A stretch of DNA of 64,000 bases from Melieria omissa (taxonomy: Eukaryota; Arthropoda; Insecta; Diptera; Ulidiidae). The notes under the pieces are model-generated. The model saw nothing but the letters and a program-made list of their open reading frames with translations. It did no database searches and was not told the origin of the DNA. The stretch covers positions 97,329,648-97,393,647 of the forward strand of contig OZ020267.1 in assembly GCA_963971225.1 (NCBI GenBank), written 5' to 3'. Below are positions 58,306 to 64,000 of the stretch, piece after piece (position 1 is the stretch's first letter; each line of letters opens with the position of its first letter). Made by a program: the position numbers and the translations under genes.

Positions 58306-59488
58306 ACTACGGGTTCAGTGGGCCGTTCGGTAATAATATCCAATATGTTTTAGATTAAAGTAAAGAAGTTACTCTTACCACTCGAAAAAGCTTAAGAACA
58401 AACTCAAATAAGATTTTATGTAAAAAGCAGCCACTCAAATCAGGTTTAGGTTTCATGCTCTTAAAAATCAATTTCCATCTCACTTCAACAAGCTTCAAGA
58501 TTTTTTTTACATTTTCGCAAGAACTTGAAACTTTTAATCCTTAAAATTTCAATCCTTTGGTCATTCAAATTAAATAATATGAATTCTTTATAAATCCTCT
58601 TTGCATATGCAAAACTTTAATCCCTTTTCACATGAAGACACAAAAGTCAACAGAATTCTTTTCCATTTCGAGCAGTGAGCAGCGAGCAGCGAAAATTTCA
58701 TTTTGTTCAACTTGCCGACGAGTCGGAAGTAATTTTTCCAAGTCTCAACCGCAGTCTACTCTATTTGTTTTTGCCATACATATCTGATACCCTACGTTCC
58801 GTCGTGCGTGCATCGTCATTCATTTCTACGTTTGCAATGCGTCACACAGGTGTCGCAGTGCAAAAAAAAAAATAAAAATACGCCAGAAACAATGAGCGCA
58901 TAGAAATTTCCTCATAGCGCGACAGGCAACGACAGCACTGTCTGCTCGCTTGGCTGACGCTTTGCAAACAACAAACGAACAAAAAAATATGACTGCCACT
59001 TCTGCGATATCGCAAAAAAAGGCTAAGCGCGTTGGGGGAAAAATAAAATATTTTCACGTTCTGCGCGACATTTTTCTATGTGTGTGCGTATCTATGTGTG
59101 TGTGTGTGTGTGTGCAAGTGTGTGCCGACGAAAAACAATTAACGAATTTCTAGCGGAAGAAGAAAATTAGTGGGAATAAAGTGCGACAACGCTGACTCAG
59201 CGCTTGTTGCAGTCAGTGGTGGGTTCACTCCTACCTCTGACATTTTCAACTCCGCCACAACACTTGTCATACTTTTCTTTAATTACTTTTAGCTATTAAA
59301 GTTATAAATTATAAGCTTTTTAAGTGAATTAAAATAAAATTTTTACAAAATCTTTTGTAGCTGTTTGTGGAAAACTTTTCAGGTGGCAACATTGGCTGTG
59401 AATAGTTATTATTAAATTAAATTTTTAAATTTTAACGGTACATGAAAGTAAGAGGTAGACAAGAAAGAGATAGTTAGTCACTACTTAC
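58306..59488. other. Intron just downstream of the CH exon
   Basis: 58306-58640 is AT-rich. About 58640-59220 is a complex block with a GT run near 59083-59114. 59220-59488 is AT-rich and leads up to the CH exon's donor. No further exon is visible. Confidence 0.5.
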
Positions 59489-59659
59489 CATTTGTTGTTG
59501 TGTTTTGGGCTTTTTGACCAAGTCGGGCACCTTGAACGAGGTCACCGCCTCGATGACGTCGGCCAGTAGAAGCCCATCGCGACAGTCGGCCGACAGATCG
59601 GTGACTTTTTTCTTCGATTTGGCGCGCTCCAAATAATAGTTGGCCCAATCGGTGTAGAT
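59489..59659 (-). CDS. sick: sickie (neuron navigator) exon: first half of CH domain
   Basis: A 171-nt internal exon of 57 codons, phase 0 at both ends, on the minus strand. The acceptor is a pyrimidine-rich stretch ending CTACTTGCAG just before 59659, and the donor is GTAAGTAG from 59488. It begins IYTDWANYYLERAKSKKKV, continues VTDLSADCRDGLLLADVIEA and ends KVPDLVKKPKTQQQM. This is the N-terminal half of a calponin-homology domain of the neuron navigator type: vertebrate NAV2/NAV3 have IYTDWANHYL..., DG.LLAEIIQ and a Q..QMI that continues into the next exon. NAV proteins are large cytoskeletal regulators acting on actin and microtubules in axon growth, and the fly orthologue is sickie. The remaining half of the domain, expected in the next exon, is not found anywhere to the left, so the following intron exceeds 59.4 kb. 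Family assignment is firm; the gene symbol rests on remembered orthology. Confidence 0.9.
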
Positions 59660-60357
59660 CTGCAAGTAGCGAAAGAGAGAAAACGTAGAGAGTTATTGAA
59701 GTCGTTCAAAACAGATCTGTGATTCTAAGGTCATATAAAATTTTAATAAAGTTATGCATGAATGCTTTTCCAAGCATACTTTTAGGCATGTGCTTTGGAG
59801 TACGGCAAACTTGCTATAATTCCGATGTGGCGTTGATGGTTCGCGAAGGTGATGAGCTGTGCTAGAACAATCGAGATAAAGAGTACAACTAGAATGTTCA
59901 AAAAACATCGACGCGATAAGAAAACAAGTATAAAAAGCAGCAGTGTGCAGCGCACAGAGTCGAGTCTTAGTTGCATAAGCAAAGTAGTAACAAGTGTAGA
60001 TACAAGCAAAGTGCAAATCTGTAAATAAAGTGATTATTGGTTTTTGACTGCGTTTACGCTGAATAATTGAAGTGATTTTATTTTTCAAGCACAATCCAAA
60101 ACGAACTTAGAGAAGTCATTTTCGTAACAATATGTAAGTTTAATACATCACATCAGCTTTAGGCCATAGAGGTCTGGAAACCGAGAAAGAAGTTGGCTTA
60201 AACTAATCTTAACCCATCACTTGAAGCCTTTTCCATTAAAACTTCTCTCTTCTTTTTATAGAAACCTCTCCCAACTTGATTTTAAATCAAATTTTTAGGT
60301 CAGTGTGGTACAAATACGAGTTCAAACCCTTGAGATGTCATCTAACTTCTGACTTAC
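59660..60357 (-). other. sick: Intron between sickie's first coding exon and CH exon
   Basis: A 698-bp interval between a GTAAGT donor (60357-60352) and the CH exon's acceptor. Both neighbouring exons are in phase 0. Open frames here are not supported as exons. Confidence 0.6.
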
Positions 60358-60399
60358 AATTTCAACTTTTTTGCTGTCGTTGACACAAATAACTTCCAT
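60358..60399 (-). CDS. sick: sickie probable first coding exon (N-terminus)
   Basis: On the minus strand an ATG at 60399-60397, with A at -3 and G at +4, opens 14 codons reading MEVICVNDSKKVEI and ends at 60358 directly before GTAAGT. Splicing to the next exon in phase 0 gives ...KKVEI-IYTDWANYYL, continuing into the CH domain without a gap. NAV-type proteins have a short, variable stretch before this motif, so the join is plausible. The same frame is open upstream to an in-frame ATG at 60630-60628 and two others, so an extended N-terminus of up to 77 more residues cannot be ruled out. I prefer the inner ATG for its context. The 5' UTR extends to the right for an unknown distance. Confidence 0.6.
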
Positions 60400-62239
60400 A
60401 TTGTTGTCTTTGTAATTATTGGTTTTTGTAATTGTTGTTCTTGTGTGCATTATCAGGAAGTAATTAGCCCCATTTGCGGTCGCATATGCAAAATGTGCGC
60501 ACCGGAAGTGAAACAAGGAAACGAGGTTATGGTATTTGGCCGCATTTTGCGACATGCAATCAACCAAAGAAACACAGAGAAAGCGACTAGAAATCCCAGT
60601 GGGCAGATATTTAGTTGAGGAAGATGTCATGCGGCAGCCGGGAGGGGTGTGAGGAGCAAAGCTAACGACGGCATGATATAATTAAGCCGAAGACTTTTGT
60701 AATTTCCGTAGACCAAAGTGATTTGCACAGATTTGTTGAGTGTCGGCAAGGAAGGAGGCGAGGCGAGGCGTGTGCGAATTGTACTGCTCATACAACGAAG
60801 AGTTGGAACAGAGAAGCGAAGGGAATTGTTGGCGGCAAAGTGAAGCAGCTGTGAGCAACTTGTGCTATCTACAACTAATTGAACTCGAGGGATGTGAAAC
60901 AGCAACAATTTGCATGGACAGAATGATTCTAACAGTGTGTTTGTGTATGTGTGTTTGTATTTGTAAAGCTAAGAGCGAAATATTGGAAAAAGTTGTGGGC
61001 AACAAAAAAAAAAAAACAAATTTGCAATATGCCAAGACAGGCAGCAAATTTTTGTGAATTTTCCCACTGCCAACAGCAGCAACGGCTGCATCGTTAGCAA
61101 CATGCGGCTTTGAGAGTCATTTAAACAACAACTACAACCACTGAAGCGCAGCGGCCACATTAATTGGTAGAAGCAACAATTGAAGGAGTTGTGCAGAACA
61201 AGTTGCGGCAGAAGCGGCAACCAAACAAGGCAACAGGCAATAAAAGAAGGCACAATATGTAAGCGAAATGTATGCAAGTGGCCGTAGATGAGAGAGAGAA
61301 ATGGAACTGTCCAGAGGGATGCAGGGAGATGACAAACAGAATACAATTTCATTTCTTGGCCAACAAATTGCATAGAGCACACGCTGTGTTGCATAGTTTC
61401 GTTGTTGTTGCGATTATTGCCATTGGTTATGTTGTTGCTGACATACACAAACCCATACAAACACAATTAGACACACATAGACAAAGCATTCTATACACAA
61501 AAGTAAAACTAATAGACAGGCTTGAAAGGTTGTGTAGCTGTTGCAGGTTGCAGGCCGCACTGACTGCAACTGCAACTGCAACTGACACGAAAAGATGCAG
61601 TCTGAATGGACAAAGCGGTAAATGAGCGCAGACATGCATGCGACGAAATGGAAAGCCATAATAAACTTGACTTTCAGGAGGAGACGCCGGATAACAGCCA
61701 ACATTGCAGAGACTAAAGCAGCAGCAGCAGCAGCAACAACAACAGCAGAAGCAATGACAATAGTTCGTGGCATTTGCAAAACAATGTTAATGGTTGTTGT
61801 GGTTTTTGTTGTTGTTGTTGCAAATATCTCTGTAGCAGTAAGACAAAAAGCGTCAGACGCACAAAGAACTTGCTATAGTTTTGATATCTTTTGCAGTTAT
61901 GGTAGAAAATAGAGTGGCCATAGGTATTTACTTCACTTTAGGTACTTTAATTGAAGTGTGAACAAAACGAACATATTCATTATTTTTGCTATTCATAAAT
62001 TTTGCTGAATCAAACCTAAGACCCTCTGGCTTGAGGATCAACACAACGGCTACTTTACTTCCTTTGACTAACTACTACAGAGAGAGAAAATTATGTAGTT
62101 TTAATTAGATTAATTTAGATGAGGTTGAGTTAAGTGAGGTTAGGTTGAATTAGTTAAAGGTAACATGCTCGTGTACTAGAGAAATCTTCAAGAGGTTGTC
62201 AGGGATTTCTTAATACCTAAAGTATCCTTTAGGAGAAAT
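60400..62239. other. 5' UTR and upstream region of sickie
   Basis: 60400-61900 is complex, GC-richer sequence with GCA/CAA triplets, short GT and CA runs, and long overlapping frames on both strands (for example 60969-61466 minus) that lack any recognisable domain. Part is probably 5' UTR and promoter of the distal sickie transcript, but I could not place a convincing core promoter. A TTAGGTT-type retroelement tail lies near 62113-62150 in minus orientation. Confidence 0.45.
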
Positions 62240-63150
62240 GTTAAAATCAGTTTTCCTAAACGCGAACAATGGTATAATCTGAGTTCAATGCTAAGGGACC
62301 TGACGCTCATTTTCTTCACTGATGGTTCCAAGACCGACAGAGGTACTGGTATGGTACCTTAACGAAAATGTCAACTGTTACTTTTCTTTAGCAGGGCTAG
62401 CAACCGTCTTTTAGTCAGAGGTCTTAGCCATTCTGAAGACAACGGAATGAATAATCGAAAATAAATTGCTCAAGAATCGTATAGGAGTCCGTAGTGTAAC
62501 GAAACTGCCGAAATTTGCTAACTGTGGATTAGGGGGCACGCCCTTGGGACTAGAACCAATATTCGGTACCAGTCTAGCAAGCACTTTGGACTGGATCATA
62601 TCCTATGTAAACAGCTTACATAGGGAGCGTTGGTCTAGTTTGAGAAGCTGCAGGACTGCCAAGGATTTTGTATTAGACCCGAGCAGGGTAGGTATTCCTT
62701 CTGAATTTAAGAAAGAATGATCGTCACCGGATCTTTGGACTAATAACAGGACACAATCTTTGGGGTCAACATATGGTCAGTATAGGCATCATCGAGGATC
62801 CAACTTTCGCATCTTTCCTGGAGGACGTAGACAGCACAGATCACCTTCTGTGTGCATGTTCAGTCTTCGCTAAGGCGAGATTGGGCATTTTGGGTTCAGA
62901 TAATATAAGGATGAAGAAGATCCATTCAGATCCATCCACCCAGAAAATGCGTGCATAAATACCAGCAGTCCTCTTCCCCTCTCTTCCACTTTCTTTCTTT
63001 CTTACTTACTTGTATCCCCTAACTTCCTTTTCTCTATCATCTTTTTCTTCCTTGAGCTTTAAGTACAATGGGCTACCTAGCTTGAGTGCTTAAGGATTTG
63101 GACTGTTTAGGGTTCACTTCACCAATGCTATATAGTAGCACCTAAAGTAG
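62240..63150 (+). mobile_element. Degenerate LINE: RNase H and zinc-knuckle region
   Basis: The plus strand reads RDLTLIFFTDGSKTDRGTG at about 62294-62350, the first motif of RNase H. After several shifts, SLHRERWSSLRSCRTAKDFV follows near 62610-62670, and then a GxHxxW-like piece. At 62773-62940 it reads SIGIIEDPTFASFLEDVDST and then DHLLCACSVFAKARLGILGS, the Cys/His knuckle of R1/Jockey-like elements with its first Cys pair changed. At least five frame breaks; inactive. The end near 63150 is approximate. Confidence 0.75.
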
Positions 63151-63274
63151 ACGGTATTCTCTTCTTCATCAACAAATGCTTAGCTGTGGTGGTGATTATC
63201 AAAAAGGTGGCTAAATCCAACTATAGAATTAATTGGTCAGTACCCTGTGGGAAATCGGACTGGTCCAAGTCTAG

Positions 63275-63475
63275 TTTTTCAACTAGTCGTTTGACAGTCA
63301 CATATGACCTCAGAATCGACTCGTTTTCTTGTAGCAAACTCATCTTTTTAACATGGCGGTGTCCTAGGCGAGGGTCAATTGTCCCCGTCTGCATCCATTT
63401 GCAACTAGTCCAAGGTTAGTCCGAAGCAACCAGTTGTCAAACCAGTTGAAAGCAACTAGTTTGCGAACTAGTTTA
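63275..63475. repeat. Cluster of AACTAGT motifs
   Basis: CAACTAGT or AACTAGT occurs at about 63277, 63401, 63451 and 63466, with related CCAGTTG copies between (about 63430-63450). The last pair forms a near-palindrome AACTAGTTTGCGAACTAGTT. Such clusters can be subterminal transposase-binding repeats of DNA transposons, but no terminus is visible. Confidence 0.4.
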
Positions 63476-63581
63476 TTCTTTATTAGATTTCTAACCACTC
63501 GGTTTGTATAGAGAAAATAAAACAGTGCATTTTTAAATTAATTATTTTATTTTATAAATATTTAAAAATAATAACAAAAAA

Positions 63582-63814
63582 TTATCGCGAATAAAAAAAG
63601 TATTGGTGCACGTAATGATGAACTTCGACTTGTTGACACACTTCAGTCGAAACTGTTTCAACATCCTGACTTCGCCTGCAATTAATAAAAATAAATAAAT
63701 AAATTAATAAATAATTACATAAACATAATTACATAAATTTATTAATACATACCATTCGACTGCTGCTGCAATTCGTTGCTTCACGCAACCACGCAAAATT
63801 CTAACTGAAATCAT
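63582..63814 (-). CDS. Possible short spliced ORF (51 codons) with 77-bp intron
   Basis: On the minus strand an ATG at 63814-63812 opens MISVRILRGCVKQRI, reaching 63753. GTATGT begins at 63752. An AT-rich 77-bp segment ends in TTGCAG at 63676. The frame resumes at 63675, stays open and stops with TAA at 63584-63582. The joined product is 51 residues and includes SQDVETVSTEVCQQ and VHHYVHQYFF. The donor, acceptor, length and composition fit a typical small dipteran intron. AATAAA occurs about 35 bp downstream (near 63548). An in-frame TGA lies immediately before the ATG, and its context is weak. I do not recognise the protein. It could be a transposon's small gene, a host gene, or chance. Confidence 0.35.
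63676..63752 (-). other. Candidate 77-bp intron
   Basis: GTATGT...TTGCAG on the minus strand, strongly AT-rich, with ATTAAT-type branch-point-like sequence near the acceptor. Both flanks are less AT-rich. Confidence 0.45.
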
Positions 63815-64000
63815 TCAAGACAAAACGCGCAAATCGTGCGAACTTCGAGTCATAGAAACAGAAAGAAAGAAACATTTCTACGTTGTTGTTGTAACAAAAG
63901 CATCTCAAGATCAGCCGTAACAGAATAAGAGAACAGAGAATAATGTTGAATCTTTCACCTCTGTTTCGTCTTTCGTTTCGTATTTTCATGTTTCTTCTCG

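Noticed and set aside
60969..61466. 165-codon minus-strand frame upstream of sickie
   Set aside because: No family resemblance and low-complexity stretches; more likely 5' UTR or upstream DNA.
61556..61590. TCAGT-type initiators as the distal sickie promoter
   Set aside because: Several TCAGT motifs occur in a GCA repeat, but none has a DPE at +28 or a TATA box.

Overview
This window is eukaryotic, AT-rich nuclear DNA from a higher dipteran fly. It has runs of CAACAACAA/GTTGTTGTT, short AT-rich introns, arthropod-type core promoter motifs, mariner, piggyBac and hAT remnants, and LINEs and SINEs ending in (AACCT)n. The mix looks tephritid-like, but sequence alone cannot fix the family or species. 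There is no operon, no CRISPR array and no prokaryotic gene. Apart from a few exons, the long open frames are low-complexity or chance frames in non-coding DNA.

The recognisable host gene is on the minus strand at the right end. The exon at 59489-59659 encodes the first half of a calponin-homology domain of the neuron navigator type, and I call it the fly NAV2 orthologue sickie (sick). A likely first coding exon lies 698 bp upstream at 60358-60399, ending in GTAAGT in a matching phase. The rest of the CH domain is not visible anywhere to the left. The 59.4 kb to the left therefore appear to be part of one giant intron. A candidate alternative first exon with its own Inr/DPE-like promoter sits inside this intron (donor at 33185/33184, possible start at 33997).

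The intron alternates between two textures. One is complex, GC-richer unique sequence, probably old intronic and possibly cis-regulatory DNA, at about 1.7-2.5, 4.6-5.8, 6.4-7.8, 9.9-10.8, 12.4-13.3, 14.5-14.8, 16.7-17.5, 18.5-19.1, 21.0-22.9, 33.3-34.3, 37.2-39.2, 43.2-46.1, 49.4-50.2, 51.3-52.7, 56.3-57.3 and 58.6-59.2 kb. The other is repeat debris. This includes a LINE RNase H and C-terminal fragment (0-0.95 kb), three copies of a hAT MITE, two mariner remnants (one interrupted by a 345-bp TIR element), TTAA-flanked piggyBac-type elements at 25.2, 39.9 and 46.9 kb (and possibly 17.5 kb), a tRNA-derived SINE in three copies (one with a perfect 11-bp target duplication), a family of short CAGTGGCG-ended MITEs, and several LINE 3' ends.

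Tandem repeats are prominent. There is a 0.9-kb (AATCC)n array with degenerate flanks, (ATTTT)n and (AAAAT)n arrays, a 1.2-kb degenerate minisatellite at 19.8-21.0 kb, a 311-bp duplication at 23.2-23.8 kb, and a ~140-150-bp satellite present in opposite orientations at 34.6 and 46.4 kb. At the far right edge a 77-bp intron-like segment joins two short frames into a possible 51-residue ORF on the minus strand.
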